Source: Candidatus Woesearchaeota archaeon (GTDB taxonomy: Archaea > Nanobdellota > Nanobdellia > Woesearchaeales > ARS49). From it: a stretch of DNA of 64,000 nucleotides. The notes beneath the pieces are model-generated. The model had not been told where the DNA came from, ran no database searches, and saw nothing but the letters and a program-made list of their open reading frames with translations. This document shows, piece after piece, positions 31,802 through 40,510 of the stretch. Every line of letters starts with the position of its first letter. Within the stretch, counting starts at the first letter, position 1. The stretch covers positions 1-64,000 of the forward strand of contig JACQNC010000005.1 in assembly GCA_016203225.1 (NCBI GenBank), in the 5' to 3' direction. Position numbers and translations under genes: made by a program.

Positions 31802-33598
31802 TCACTTGATCTTCGCTGATAGAAGACTACGCTGGCGCGGAGCGAGACTGAACGGAATGTCGAAGGTCTTGCCTAGCGTCTCGACTCTTAGAACGCCATC
31901 CGCGGTTGAATTGCCGTTGTTCATCACGAAGACGTGCGCATAGTCGCCTTTGATGAGCAGGCCATCATAGTCCACGGCGTCTCTCCGCGCCCAATAGTCA
32001 AGAAGTTCATCAGGCGCGGGATGCCAGACGTTCGGTTTTGCCCGGACGGTCTTGATGAGGAACGCCAACTTTTCGAGGTTCTCGGGCTTCAGGTGCGCAT
32101 AGAGGTTTATCATTCCGCCGCGTTCATAGGACTCGTTGACCAATGCCTCGATCGAGCCCAAGCTGTGGTGCTCGAGCACCGTGGCGAGCGATGAGCCATT
32201 GAGCGCGTCGGGATGGTACAGCGTCGAAGTCGGCACCTCGAGCACAGGGTAGTGCAGGCCCCTGACCTCGGGCGATAGCGAACGGTGCGGGAGATCGCCG
32301 ATGTTCTGGTTTCCGGTCATCCTGATGCCGAGATCCCTCATCAGGCGGAGTGAATAGTCGTTGTTCGCCCCGAACGCTGGCGCGACCCAGTCCGTGACCG
32401 GGTGGCCGAGCACGTCCTCGAGCCTGAACAGCGAATGCCAGATGTTGATGCGCCGCTCGACGCGGTCGAAATCGGGCCCGATGTGCCAGGTCGAGTGCGA
32501 GCCGATCGTGACGCCTTCGCTTTCGGCGTCGCGCAGCAGTCCTTGGACAGCGGGATCCTCGATGCTGTAATAATCGATGCTCGGGTCGGGTTTGCCTTTC
32601 TTCTCCTGGTCGACCAGGACGTAAAAGGTCGCGGTCTCGTTGTTGTCCACGACGGCATCCACGAATTCGGGGAACAGCGCGAAGAGGTTATTTTCAGACG
32701 TCTCGACGTCGAACCTGAGCATGAACGCCGCGTCATAGGATCCCCAAGGCTTGAGGCTGATGAGCGGGATCCGCGCGCGCAGGAACGCCCATCGCACGGC
32801 GTTCAACGCTATCAACGCGCCCTGTGTGCCTGGCTCTCCCTGGTATCTACCCCACAACATGTTGAACTGGGAGTCATAGATGAACGTGCCGTTGCCTCGG
32901 TCCTGGACCGCGAGGCTCACCGTCTCGTCGGTGCCGTTGCCCGCGCGGAGGATCTCGCGACCGGTCGTCGTCCGGACCCGGAATGAATCGTATGGCGTGG
33001 TGAAATATCTGGACATGCGCCAGACGAGGTCCCCGTCTGGAAGGTGCGCTACGAGCGGGTGCTCTTCGCGCTTGCTCATCAAGTCCGTGCGCAGCAGGTT
33101 CTCTTTGCGCACGGGGTTCACGCAGTCGAGACCTACGTCGAGCAGGAAACAGCCTTCAGCCGCGTCGTTCCCCGCCAGGCGCGTGAACGTCGCGTGCGTG
33201 AAGAACGTGACGCCTCCTGACGCGACATATGTATTGACCGCATCGATGCCTTCCGGCGACCAGACCTCGTTGTTCAGCGTGAACAGGATCGGGAACCGCG
33301 GAGTGCCGCTCTGAAGGTTCAGGCGTGATTCGATGTCTTTATCGGTCAATTCGATGAACGGGATCTTGTGGCTGTTGAGGATCTCCTCCAATGCCGTGTA
33401 CTGCTCGAAGTAGAGCGCATCCTTGCGCGACCACTGGTTACGTGAACGCTCGGACACGTGGATGGCGACGACCGGCAACGGGCGATCCTCGTTGAGCATC
33501 TCCTTCTCGATCGCTTCTGGGTCGAAACTTGGTTCGCGTAGAATGCATCCTGCGAGCACAATCACGATCAGGAGAACCAATCCGGTCAAGACGCGCAT
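31802..33598 (-). CDS. Lipoprotein with polysaccharide-deacetylase-like (NodB) domain
   Basis: 598 aa. Lipobox LLIVIVLAGCILREPSF (Cys about 18). Residues about 60-280 form an unassigned domain resembling a class I glutamine amidotransferase-like fold (PRFPILFTLNNEVWSPEGID, YVASGGVTFFTHATF). Residues about 305-510 look like a NodB barrel: AAFMLRFDVETSENNLFALF (Asp pair), GVTIGSHSTWHIGPD (His pair), DWVAPAFGANNDYSLRLMRD. The C-terminus is a small beta domain. It probably trims N- or O-acetyl groups from surface glycans; metal ligands are inferred. Confidence 0.75.
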   Translation of the reverse strand: MRVLTGLVLLIVIVLAGCILREPSFDPEAIEKEMLNEDRPLPVVAIHVSERSRNQWSRKDALYFEQYTALEEILNSHKIPFIELTDKDIESRLNLQSGTPRFPILFTLNNEVWSPEGIDAVNTYVASGGVTFFTHATFTRLAGNDAAEGCFLLDVGLDCVNPVRKENLLRTDLMSKREEHPLVAHLPDGDLVWRMSRYFTTPYDSFRVRTTTGREILRAGNGTDETVSLAVQDRGNGTFIYDSQFNMLWGRYQGEPGTQGALIALNAVRWAFLRARIPLISLKPWGSYDAAFMLRFDVETSENNLFALFPEFVDAVVDNNETATFYVLVDQEKKGKPDPSIDYYSIEDPAVQGLLRDAESEGVTIGSHSTWHIGPDFDRVERRINIWHSLFRLEDVLGHPVTDWVAPAFGANNDYSLRLMRDLGIRMTGNQNIGDLPHRSLSPEVRGLHYPVLEVPTSTLYHPDALNGSSLATVLEHHSLGSIEALVNESYERGGMINLYAHLKPENLEKLAFLIKTVRAKPNVWHPAPDELLDYWARRDAVDYDGLLIKGDYAHVFVMNNGNSTADGVLRVETLGKTFDIPFSLAPRQRSLLSAKIK

Positions 33599-33664
33599 GA
33601 CCTAGTCGATAGCTGAATCCCGCTTTAATACTTTCTAAAACCCCAGCAGCACGTTCCCCGCATT

Positions 33665-33786
33665 TCTGCCCTGGCTCTTCGTGCCCAGGCAGGTTTGAGC
33701 TGGCATTAGCACAATGGATCCGATAGCAATAACGCGACTACAAAACTGCCGGGGGAGTAAAGCGGGGACTGCAACGGACCCTGGGA
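33665..33786. repeat. Element A copy 13
   Basis: TCTGCCCTGGCTCTTCGTGC, CCAGGCAGGTTTGAGCTGGC, core ATGGATCCGATAGCAATAAC, right arm GCGACTACAAAACTGCCGGG, outer GCGGGGACTGCAACGGACCC. It shares the CTGCAACGGACCCTGGG end with copy 5. Between divergent genes. Confidence 0.85.
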
Positions 33787-33846
33787 CGATACTTCTTGAT
33801 TCCACAACGCATAAATAGCAAGGCGACAGCATCAACCTCGAAAAAG

Positions 33847-34359
33847 ATGGTGAAGCAGGAACTCGTCGACGTCGTCGACGAACAAGGGTGGCCGTTGCGC
33901 GTCGTGACACGGAAGCACGCGCACAGGTTCGGATTGATGCATCGCGCGGTCAGGGTGTTGGTCTTCAACAGGCGCGGCGAGGTGTTCGTCCAGCAACGCT
34001 CGAAGACCAAGGACGTGAATCCCGGGTTGTGGGAGGGCTCGCTCGCAGGGCACCAGAGACACGGCGAGACGCCAGTGCACACGGCCGTGCGCGAAGCGCG
34101 CGAGGAGCTGGGGTTGCGGATCCCGAAACGCGCATTGCGACGCCTCGGCACGTATCTGACCCGCAACGCCAAGGACCGGCTGTTCTACACGCTCTTCTCG
34201 GTCAAGGGAGTCACCAAGACGCCGCGGCTGAACCGCGCGGAAGTACAGGCCGGCTACTGGGAACCGCGCGAACTCGTCACGCGCCACACGCGCACCCATC
34301 CCCACAAGTACACGCCAGGATTCCTGATCGCGTGGCATCTGTTCTCGAGAAGAAAATAA
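33847..34359 (+). CDS. NUDIX hydrolase
   Basis: 170 aa. A perfect NUDIX box G-x5-E-x7-REUxEExGU is visible at about residues 65-87: GHQRHGETPVHTAVREAREE then LGL. Upstream VVDEQGWPLRVVTRKHAHRF and VLVFNRRGEVFVQQRSKTKD give the fold, resembling isopentenyl-diphosphate isomerase/NUDIX relatives of YfcD type. ATG 33847 is chosen over 33796; TATA GCATAAATAG is 30-35 nt before it. Substrate unknown (nucleoside diphosphate-X). Confidence 0.9.
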   Translation: MVKQELVDVVDEQGWPLRVVTRKHAHRFGLMHRAVRVLVFNRRGEVFVQQRSKTKDVNPGLWEGSLAGHQRHGETPVHTAVREAREELGLRIPKRALRRLGTYLTRNAKDRLFYTLFSVKGVTKTPRLNRAEVQAGYWEPRELVTRHTRTHPHKYTPGFLIAWHLFSRRK

Positions 34360-34363
34360 AAAA

Positions 34364-34490
34364 CGCCGGGACCGGGATTTTCAACTTTTCGCTCCCTCCG
34401 CCTGTGGGTAACGAAAAGTATTTGAACCCGGACGTCCTTGCGGACACCAGCTTCTCAGACTGGCGGCCCACCTGATTGGCCGATCCCGGC
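34364..34490 (-). tRNA. tRNA-Leu(GAG) with a 43-nt intron in the T-loop
   Basis: Acceptor GCCGGGA/TCCCGGC, anticodon arm CCAGT-CTGAGAA-GCTGG (anticodon GAG), long variable arm GTCC-GCAA-GGAC (class II) and T-arm CCGGG-TTCAAAT-CCCGG. The T-loop is interrupted at 34378-34420 (plus coordinates). The junction folds as a canonical bulge-helix-bulge: helix TTCA/TGAA with AAT bulges on opposite strands, then ACTTTTCG/CGAAAAGT. Cutting after the second base of each bulge restores TTCAAAT (position 59/60). Discriminator is G, unusual for Leu. Confidence 0.9.
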
Positions 34491-34491
34491 A

Positions 34492-34550
34492 TTGCCGAGC
34501 GTCGCCGCCCGACCCGTGTATGAAACACGGCGCGAGGTTGCCCTCGGCAA
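34492..34550 (-). ncRNA. Miniature cloverleaf-like RNA element joined to tRNA-Leu
   Basis: 59 nt closed by TTGCCGAG/CTCGGCAA, with three internal hairpins: GGC...GCC, CCGTG-TTTCATA-CACGG and GTCG-GGCGG-CGAC. It ends one base before tRNA-Leu, and the TATA-like TTAAAGA at 34569-34576 (minus) would start transcription at its 5-prime end, so both would be in one precursor. No TTCRA T-loop is present, so it is not an ordinary tRNA. Function unknown. Confidence 0.45.
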
Positions 34551-34590
34551 TTTATTTTCTATTTCAATTCTTTAAGTGTCTTGCCGCGAT

Positions 34591-34653
34591 TTTTTCGGAA
34601 GGCTTCCGGTAGAACCGTCCAGATTTCCGGCAAAAATCGGAACATTTCCGGCT
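34591..34653. repeat. Element B copy 2
   Basis: TTTTTCGGAAGGCTTCCGGT, AGAACCGTCCAGATTTCCGG, AAATCGGAACATTTCCGG. The first half aligns without gaps to copies 1 and 3 (TTTTTCCGG ... CGGWAGAAC). It lies before the promoter of the SUF regulator gene. Confidence 0.6.
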
Positions 34654-34683
34654 GACTGCGACATCTGCATCATAGACAATCAT

Positions 34684-34715
34684 AACCTTTATATACGGAA
34701 GTTAACCATAGTTAA
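34684..34715 (+). promoter_or_regulatory. Promoter and candidate operator of the SUF-region regulator
   Basis: Promoter AACCTTTATATAC at 34684-34696, then a perfect inverted repeat TTAAC-CATA-GTTAA at 34702-34715, between TATA box and the start codon at 34719. This is where a repressor would block transcription start; the regulator encoded next is the obvious candidate (autoregulation). Confidence 0.6.
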
Positions 34716-34718
34716 GAA

Positions 34719-35093
34719 ATGGGGTTGAAAGTGCTGCATCCGCAAGAAGTCGAAGTCTTCTACATACTTCCCAGCATACGCAAGGCTTTCGCAGAGGCGT
34801 TCAAAGCAGAAGGTTGGAAACAGTCCAGGACCGCGGAGGTCATGGGCGTCACGGAATCCGCGGTGAGCCAGTATCTCAAAGAGAAGCGCGCGATGGACGT
34901 CACGCTGCCCGACGCGGTCAAGGCGAAGGTGCGCGCTGCCGCGAAGAAGACAGCAGACCAGTCGCAGTTCGTTTTCGAGACGCAACAGATCCTCGACTTC
35001 ATGCTCAAGACAAAAGCGACTTGCGACGTCCACAGACAGATGGGCAAGGACGTCGCGCACGACTGCAACACGTGCTTCGAGAGGACGCCATGA
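34719..35093 (+). CDS. XRE-like transcriptional regulator with C-terminal Cys/His cluster
   Basis: 124 aa. HTH at residues about 33-56 (WKQSRTAEVMGVTESAVSQY followed by LKEKRAM). The N-terminus VEVFYILPSIRKAFAEAFKA and the end KTKATCDVHRQMGKDVAHDC plus NTCFE match the layout of COG2522-type archaeal regulators, with C-x2-H ... C-x2-C able to hold an Fe-S cluster or zinc. It starts leaderless from AACCTTTATATAC, and overlaps the next gene by ATGA, so it leads the SUF operon. A Fe-S sensing repressor of that operon is inferred. Confidence 0.82.
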   Translation: MGLKVLHPQEVEVFYILPSIRKAFAEAFKAEGWKQSRTAEVMGVTESAVSQYLKEKRAMDVTLPDAVKAKVRAAAKKTADQSQFVFETQQILDFMLKTKATCDVHRQMGKDVAHDCNTCFERTP

Positions 35094-35797
35094 AGTGCAG
35101 TGATTGTGGATGGATAGTCGATGACGCGCACCAGGACGTTCCCGCGTTGCAGTGTCCGGATTGCGGATCAAGGGTTTTCGAGCAAGGGGGAAACGACATG
35201 ACTATGGACAAACAAGAGACAAAGCAGACTGGCGGCCCGATCACGCGGGACATGAACATCCAGCAGCTGGCGAACACGTATCCGGAAGCTGTCGGCGTGA
35301 TGGCTGAGAAGGGCCTGCATTGTTTCGGCTGCCACGCATCGGCGTACGACACTGTCGAGGCCGGCGCGCGGGGCCACGGAATGCCCGACGACGATATCGA
35401 CAGGATGGTCGACGAGATGAACGCCGCCGTCGCGCAGCACCAGGCGCAGAAGACGCAACCGAAGGAATCGCAGAATGAATTGGTCGTCACAGAACACGCC
35501 GCGAAGAAGCTTTTCGACTTCATGAAGACAGAGAAGAAGGAGGGCTACGGCCTTCGCGTCGCGGTCGTGCCCGGCGGTTGCTCCGGATTCAGTTACGCTC
35601 TCGATTTCGACAAGGCCTCGAAAGAGGGCGACATCGTGCTGGACAGGCATGGCGTCAAGGTCTTCCTCGACAAGGAAAGCATGCAGATGATGTCCGGCGC
35701 CACCATCGATTACGTCGACGGTTTGCAGGGCTCTGGTTTCAAGATCGAGAACCCCAACGCGCACTCCAACTGCGGATGCGGGAAGAGCTTCTCATGA
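35090..35797 (+). CDS. Zinc ribbon-DUF1858-A-type Fe-S carrier fusion
   Basis: 235 aa in three parts. 1-30: MKCSDCGWIVDD ... LQCPDCGSRVF, a rubredoxin/zinc-ribbon-like C-x2-C pair. About 50-105: ITRDMNIQQLANTYPEAVGV then GLHCFGCHASAYDTVEAGAR, a DUF1858 domain with its C-x2-C. About 128-235: IscA/ErpA fold with VVPGGCSGFSYALDF and SNCGCGKSF, the three cluster Cys. ATGA overlap with the regulator fixes the first start; an internal ATG at 35198 with GGGGG before it could give a shorter form. It would deliver clusters made by SUF. Confidence 0.88.
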   Translation: MKCSDCGWIVDDAHQDVPALQCPDCGSRVFEQGGNDMTMDKQETKQTGGPITRDMNIQQLANTYPEAVGVMAEKGLHCFGCHASAYDTVEAGARGHGMPDDDIDRMVDEMNAAVAQHQAQKTQPKESQNELVVTEHAAKKLFDFMKTEKKEGYGLRVAVVPGGCSGFSYALDFDKASKEGDIVLDRHGVKVFLDKESMQMMSGATIDYVDGLQGSGFKIENPNAHSNCGCGKSFS

Positions 35798-35821
35798 GCG
35801 CTAGCGCATTCTCCGTTAACT

Positions 35822-35928
35822 TCGTCCCCGGCGTGATGAGACCCAAGCAGGTTTGTCGTTTTATCGGAATCGATTCGAAAGCCACAAATCCACTACCAAT
35901 CTGCCTGGGGAGCAAAGTGGGGAACGCG
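35822..35928. repeat. Element A copy 14, inside the SUF operon
   Basis: CGTCCCCGGCGTGATGAGAC, CCAAGCAGGTTTGTCGTTTT, core ATCGGAATCGATTCGAAAGC, right arm CCACTACCAATCTGCCTGGG, outer GTGGGGAACG. It splits the carrier gene from sufC, so it is either an internal regulatory hairpin or makes two transcription units. Confidence 0.86.
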
Positions 35929-35945
35929 AACGCAGGTGGACGGGC

Positions 35946-36692
35946 ATGAGCGCACTCGTCATAAAAGATCTGCACGTGAGCTGCAGCGGAAAGCAGATCC
36001 TCAAAGGCGTCGATCTCACGATAAATCCCGGCGAGGTTCACGCGCTGATGGGCCCGAACGGGTCTGGCAAGAGCACGCTGAGCTGCGCCATCGCGGGGAA
36101 TCCCAATTACGTGATCGAGAAAGGCGACATACTGTTGGACGGCAAGAGCATACTAAAAATGACGCCTGACGAGCGCGCGAAGGCGGGGTTGTTCCTCGCG
36201 TTCCAGCACCCGCTTGAGATCCCCGGCGTCAACCTGGGCTCGTTCCTGTTCACGCTCTTCAAGCAGCGATTCCCGAAAGCCACGCACGTCACGTTCCAGC
36301 GCGAAGTGAACGAGGCGTTGAAGCAGGTCGGCCTGCCGCAAGGCTTCCTCGAACGCTCGTTGAACGTAGGGTTGTCCGGCGGCGAGAAGAAGCGCGTCGA
36401 GATCCTGCAGCTGCTGCTCCTGAAGCCGTCGTTCGCCGTGCTGGACGAGACCGACTCGGGACTCGACATCGACAGCCTGCAGGCCGTTTCGAAAGCTGTG
36501 AACAGCATGAAGTCGGACAGGTTCGGAGTCCTCGTCATAACGCACTACAACCGCATCCTCGAATACATCAGGCCCGACCACGTGCACGTGCTCATCGAGG
36601 GCAAGGTCGCGATGAGCGGCGATGCGGGGCTTCCGAAGGCGCTCGAGTGCAAGGGATATTCCTGGCTGAAGCCCGAGGCGGTAGATGCCTGA
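35946..36692 (+). CDS. sufC: SUF ATPase SufC
   Basis: 248 aa ABC ATPase. Walker [20 protein letters not shown]-loop [13 protein letters not shown], signature [20 protein letters not shown], Walker [22 protein letters not shown]-loop [13 protein letters not shown]. Partner of SufB/SufD in the SufBC2D scaffold. ATG 35946 is right after the element A copy; its stop overlaps sufB by 8 nt. Confidence 0.97.
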   Translation: MSALVIKDLHVSCSGKQILKGVDLTINPGEVHALMGPNGSGKSTLSCAIAGNPNYVIEKGDILLDGKSILKMTPDERAKAGLFLAFQHPLEIPGVNLGSFLFTLFKQRFPKATHVTFQREVNEALKQVGLPQGFLERSLNVGLSGGEKKRVEILQLLLLKPSFAVLDETDSGLDIDSLQAVSKAVNSMKSDRFGVLVITHYNRILEYIRPDHVHVLIEGKVAMSGDAGLPKALECKGYSWLKPEAVDA

Positions 36693-38088
36693 ACAAGTCA
36701 CCGTCAACGCGACGTACGAGGAGACGTACGGCTTCCACGACGAAGAAAGCACGTTGTTCCGCACGCCGAAAGGGCTGTCAGAGGACGTCGTGCGCCAGAT
36801 CTCTGCACAGAAAGGCGAGCCTGACTGGATGCTCAACCTGCGCCTGAAGGCGTTGAAGATGTTCCTTGCCAAGCCGATGCCTGCATGGGGCGGAGACCTC
36901 ACGAAGATTGACTTCAACAACATCACGTATTATCTCAAGCCGTCTGAGAAGACCGAGCATTCGTGGGACAAGGTCCCGGACCAGATCAAGAAGACTTTTG
37001 ATCGGCTCGGCATCCCTGAAGCTGAACAGAAGTTCCTCGGCGGCGTGGGAGCGCAATACGAGAGCGAGACGGTCTACCACAAGCTGCGCGAGGACCTCGC
37101 GGCGCGCGGCGTCGTCTTCCTCGACACGGACACCGCGCTGAAGACGCATCCGGAGCTGTTCAAGAAGTATTTCGCGACCGTCGTGCCTCCGGGCGACAAC
37201 AAGTTCGCCGCGTTGAACACGGCGATGTGGAGCGGCGGCTCGTTCATCTACATCCCGCCCGGAGTCAAGGTCGAAGTCCCTCTGCAGGCGTATTTCCGCA
37301 TCAACGCGAAGAACGTCGGCCAGTTCGAGCGCACACTCATCATCGTAGACAAGGATGCGAGCATCACGTACATCGAGGGCTGCACCGCGCCCGTCTACAG
37401 CACAGATTCCTTGCACGCGGCTGTCGTGGAACTCATCGCGCTTCCGGGCGCGAAGGTGCGTTACGTCACGATCCAGAACTGGTCGAGCAACGTCTACAAC
37501 CTCGTCACGAAGCGCGCGGTCGCGCACGAGAACGCATTGGTTGAATGGATCGACGGCAACCTGGGCAGCAAACTAACTATGAAATACCCCTCAGTCTACC
37601 TGAAAGGCGTCGGAGCGCGCGCTGACATCCTGAGCATCGCGTACGCCGGCAAGGGCCAGCACCAGGACGCGGGCGGCAAGGTCATCCATCTCGCGAAGGA
37701 CACGCAGTCCCGCATCATCTCGAAGAGCATCAGCAAGGACGGCGGGCGCACGAGCTATCGCGGGCTGCTGCAGGTCGCGAAGGGCTGCACAGGCGTGAAG
37801 AGCACCGTGCAGTGCGACGCGTTGCTTTTGGACGAGAAGTCGCGTTCAGATACTTATCCCACGATGGACATCGCCGAGGAGCGCGTGAGCATCGGCCACG
37901 AGGCGACCGTGGGCAAGATCAATGAGGACCAGATATTCTACCTGATGTCGCGCGGATTGAGCGCGAGCGAAGCCACGGCCATGATAGTGCTCGGCTTCAT
38001 CTCCGAATTCACGAAGGAACTGCCGATGGAATATGCGGTTGAGCTTAACAAACTCATCCAGCTGGAGATGGAGGGAAGTGTAGGATGA
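36685..38088 (+). CDS. sufB: Fe-S cluster assembly scaffold SufB
   Basis: 467 aa. Begins [20 protein letters not shown]; contains [80 protein letters not shown] and [20 protein letters not shown], the SufB signature with its Cys and His/Glu ligands. Nascent cluster is assembled here with SufC and SufD. Overlaps sufD by ATGA. Confidence 0.97.
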   Translation: MPEQVTVNATYEETYGFHDEESTLFRTPKGLSEDVVRQISAQKGEPDWMLNLRLKALKMFLAKPMPAWGGDLTKIDFNNITYYLKPSEKTEHSWDKVPDQIKKTFDRLGIPEAEQKFLGGVGAQYESETVYHKLREDLAARGVVFLDTDTALKTHPELFKKYFATVVPPGDNKFAALNTAMWSGGSFIYIPPGVKVEVPLQAYFRINAKNVGQFERTLIIVDKDASITYIEGCTAPVYSTDSLHAAVVELIALPGAKVRYVTIQNWSSNVYNLVTKRAVAHENALVEWIDGNLGSKLTMKYPSVYLKGVGARADILSIAYAGKGQHQDAGGKVIHLAKDTQSRIISKSISKDGGRTSYRGLLQVAKGCTGVKSTVQCDALLLDEKSRSDTYPTMDIAEERVSIGHEATVGKINEDQIFYLMSRGLSASEATAMIVLGFISEFTKELPMEYAVELNKLIQLEMEGSVG

Positions 38089-38738
38089 TACTCACCTCGA
38101 ACGACATCGTCGTCCCTGCCCACGCAGACATCACGTTGCTCGACACCGGCGCGACAAACCACCGCATCACCATCTCGGAAGGCGCACGCGTACGGCTCGT
38201 CAGCGTGTTCACCCAGCCGCGCGCAGTGCAACGCACCATCGAACTCGTAGGCAAAGGCGCTTCGTACGAAGAGCATGACATCCTTGTCGGCACGGAAAAG
38301 GACGAGATCGCTGTCACGAGTGACGTCACGAACGCCGCGCCGGACACAACGACGAAGGTCTCGATGCAAGGCGTCCTGGACGGCTGCGCGAAGGCGTCGT
38401 GCGTCGGGAACATGAAGATCATCAAAGGCGCGACGAAAGCGGACAGCAGGCTTTCCCAGCACATCCTGCTGCTCAGCCCCGAAGCGAAAGCAGACACGCA
38501 ACCTAACCTCGAGATCGACGAGAACGACGTGCACGCGGGCCACGCGGCCACTGTGCGACCGATAGACCAGGACAGCCTGTTCTACCTGCGCTCGCGCGGC
38601 ATCTCTGAGGCAGAGGCGCGCAGGATGCTCGTGCTCGGCTTCATCACGCCGTTCCTCGCGTCGCTGGACGCAGCCGATAAACTGATGGTGCTTGACACCA
38701 TCGAAGAGAAACTCGACCATGCCATCGCAACTCATTGA
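38085..38738 (+). CDS. sufD: SufD-like scaffold protein (short form)
   Basis: 217 aa. The parallel beta-helix repeats and the end [40 protein letters not shown] match SufD/SufB C-termini. It is only half the length of usual SufD: the N-terminal helical part is missing, leaving about the core and SufC-binding tail. Such short SufD is common in archaea. The His in HAGHAATV is the conserved ligand. Overlaps both neighbours. Confidence 0.92.
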   Translation: MILTSNDIVVPAHADITLLDTGATNHRITISEGARVRLVSVFTQPRAVQRTIELVGKGASYEEHDILVGTEKDEIAVTSDVTNAAPDTTTKVSMQGVLDGCAKASCVGNMKIIKGATKADSRLSQHILLLSPEAKADTQPNLEIDENDVHAGHAATVRPIDQDSLFYLRSRGISEAEARRMLVLGFITPFLASLDAADKLMVLDTIEEKLDHAIATH

Positions 38739-39939
38739 CGTGCAGGAGAACGCTTGGAAGAATGACTTCCCGATCCTGAAAAAAGGGGTCTATCTGGACA
38801 GCGCGGCGACCAGCCAGAAGCCCGCCAGCGTCATCAAGGCGCTCGACAAGTTCTACAAGACATCCAACGCGAACGTGCACCGTGGCGTGTACGAGCTCAG
38901 CGCCAAGGCGACCGAACAGTACGAAGGCGCGCGCAAGAAAGTAGCACAGTTCATCAACGCGAAACCGTGGGAGACCGTGTTCGTGCGCAACGCGACCGAA
39001 GCGGTGAACCTCGTCGCGAGAAGCTGGGGCGAAGCGAACGTGCAACGTGGCGACGCCATCCTCGCGACGGTGATGGAGCACCACAGCAACCTCGTGCCGT
39101 GGCAGCAGCTGGCGAAGCGCACAGGCGCGAAGCTCGGCTACATCCCGCTCAAGGACGGCGAGCTCGACATGGGCGCGGCGTTGCAGTTGTTGTCCAAGAG
39201 GCCGAAGCTTTTGGCGGTCACGCACGTCTCGAACGTGCTCGGCACGATCAACCCGATAAAAGAATTGATCACGATGTGCCACAGCGTCGGCTGTCTCGTG
39301 CTCGTCGACGCGTGCCAGAGCATCCCTCATATGGCGATCGATGTCAAGCAGTTGGATTGCGATTTTCTCGTCTTTTCAGGACACAAGCTGTTCGGACCCA
39401 CAGGCATCGGAGTCCTGTACGCGAAGGAGGATCTGCTCAACGCCATGCCGCCGTTCCTTTCAGGCGGAGACATGATCAAGGAAGTCTCGCTCGTCGGCGC
39501 GTCGTGGAACGACATCCCCTGGAAGTTCGAGGCCGGCACGCCCGCTGTCGCGGAAGCGGTCGCACTCGGTGCCGCGGTCGACTATCTGTCGAAGATCGGC
39601 ATGGAGAACATCGCGAAGCACGACCATGACCTGATCGCGTACGCACTCGAGAAGCTCCAACAGGTGCCGGGCATCACGATCTACGGTCCCAAGGACGCGA
39701 ACAAGCGCTGCGGCGTCATCGCGTTCAATCTTGGAGATATTCATTCCCACGATCTCGCGACAGTGCTCGACCAGCACGATGTCGCGGTGCGTTCCGGGCA
39801 TCATTGCTGCATGCCTTTGATAGGACAGCTCAACGTCACCGCGACCGCACGCATGAGCGTGGCGTTGTACAACACGACTGAGGACATCGACGCGTTGGTG
39901 AACGCGTTGCAGGAGTGCAGGAAGGTGTTCAAGCTATGA
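38719..39939 (+). CDS. sufS: Cysteine desulfurase SufS
   Basis: 406 aa PLP enzyme. YLDSAATSQKPASVIKALDK, NVHRGVYELSAKATEQYEGA, FVRNATEAVNLVARSW, DFLVFSGHKLFGPTGIGVLY with the PLP Lys, and the catalytic Cys region RSGHHCCMPL. It removes sulfur from Cys for SUF. ATG 38719 overlaps sufD by 20 nt; next gene overlaps by ATGA. Confidence 0.96.
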   Translation: MPSQLIDVQENAWKNDFPILKKGVYLDSAATSQKPASVIKALDKFYKTSNANVHRGVYELSAKATEQYEGARKKVAQFINAKPWETVFVRNATEAVNLVARSWGEANVQRGDAILATVMEHHSNLVPWQQLAKRTGAKLGYIPLKDGELDMGAALQLLSKRPKLLAVTHVSNVLGTINPIKELITMCHSVGCLVLVDACQSIPHMAIDVKQLDCDFLVFSGHKLFGPTGIGVLYAKEDLLNAMPPFLSGGDMIKEVSLVGASWNDIPWKFEAGTPAVAEAVALGAAVDYLSKIGMENIAKHDHDLIAYALEKLQQVPGITIYGPKDANKRCGVIAFNLGDIHSHDLATVLDQHDVAVRSGHHCCMPLIGQLNVTATARMSVALYNTTEDIDALVNALQECRKVFKL

Positions 39940-40334
39940 TGTTCACCGACGTCATCCTCGACTATTACCGCAACCCGCAGAACAAGGGCGTGATCGAGGG
40001 CGCGGACATCCACGCGAGGGACACGAATCCGTTGTGTGGCGACGTGCTCGAGATCACCGCGACCGTCGAGGACGGCGCGTTCAAGGAGTTGAAGTTCAGC
40101 GGCAACGGGTGCGCCATCTCGCAAGCCGCCGCGAGCATGCTGTGCGAACATCTCGCAGGCAAGCCTGTCGAGGACGCGAAGCGTCTTACGAAAGATGATA
40201 TCCTGAAGCTGCTCAGCATCCCGATCTCGCCCGTGCGGCTGAAGTGCGCGCTGTTGGGACTGAAAGTCTTAAAAATGGGCGCATATGAGCATCTCGGCAT
40301 GCAGTTGTCACGCGACGAGGCAGAGACGTTATGA
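39936..40334 (+). CDS. sufU: SufU/IscU-type scaffold protein
   Basis: 132 aa. VILDYYRNPQNKGVIEGADI, NPLCGDVLEITATVED, SGNGCAISQAAASMLCEHLA and RLKCALLGLKVL contain the conserved Cys residues and Asp of the U-type fold. It either accepts sulfur from SufS or holds clusters. Starts with overlapping ATGATG; the second ATG (39939) is equally likely. ATGA overlap to the next small gene. Confidence 0.94.
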   Translation: MMFTDVILDYYRNPQNKGVIEGADIHARDTNPLCGDVLEITATVEDGAFKELKFSGNGCAISQAAASMLCEHLAGKPVEDAKRLTKDDILKLLSIPISPVRLKCALLGLKVLKMGAYEHLGMQLSRDEAETL

Positions 40335-40495
40335 CCAAGAAGAAGCAGAAGCGCACAATCGATGTCAGGGTCGCGGGCCCGAACTATGTCGACAAGGACC
40401 CGATCAAGTCCACGATGGACCTGCTGGAACAGTACGAGGAAGGCTGCCAGCCCCGCAAGCCCATCGGCTGCAACTGCGACCATCAAGGCGAATAG
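40331..40495 (+). CDS. Small Cys-rich protein at the end of the SUF operon
   Basis: 54 aa: basic start MTKKKQKRTIDVRVAG, acidic middle YVDKDPIKSTMDLLEQYEEG, end CQPRKPIGCNCDHQGE. Cys-x-n-C-x-C with a His makes a possible metal or cluster ligand. Translationally coupled (ATGA) to sufU. No family known to me; its position suggests an accessory Fe-S protein. Confidence 0.72.
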   Translation: MTKKKQKRTIDVRVAGPNYVDKDPIKSTMDLLEQYEEGCQPRKPIGCNCDHQGE

Positions 40496-40510
40496 GGATT
40501 CTCTGTCGCC

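Noticed and set aside
34492-34550. A second complete tRNA, possibly with a TCA anticodon
   Set aside because: No T-loop TTCRA sequence and arms too short; kept only as an unknown structured RNA.
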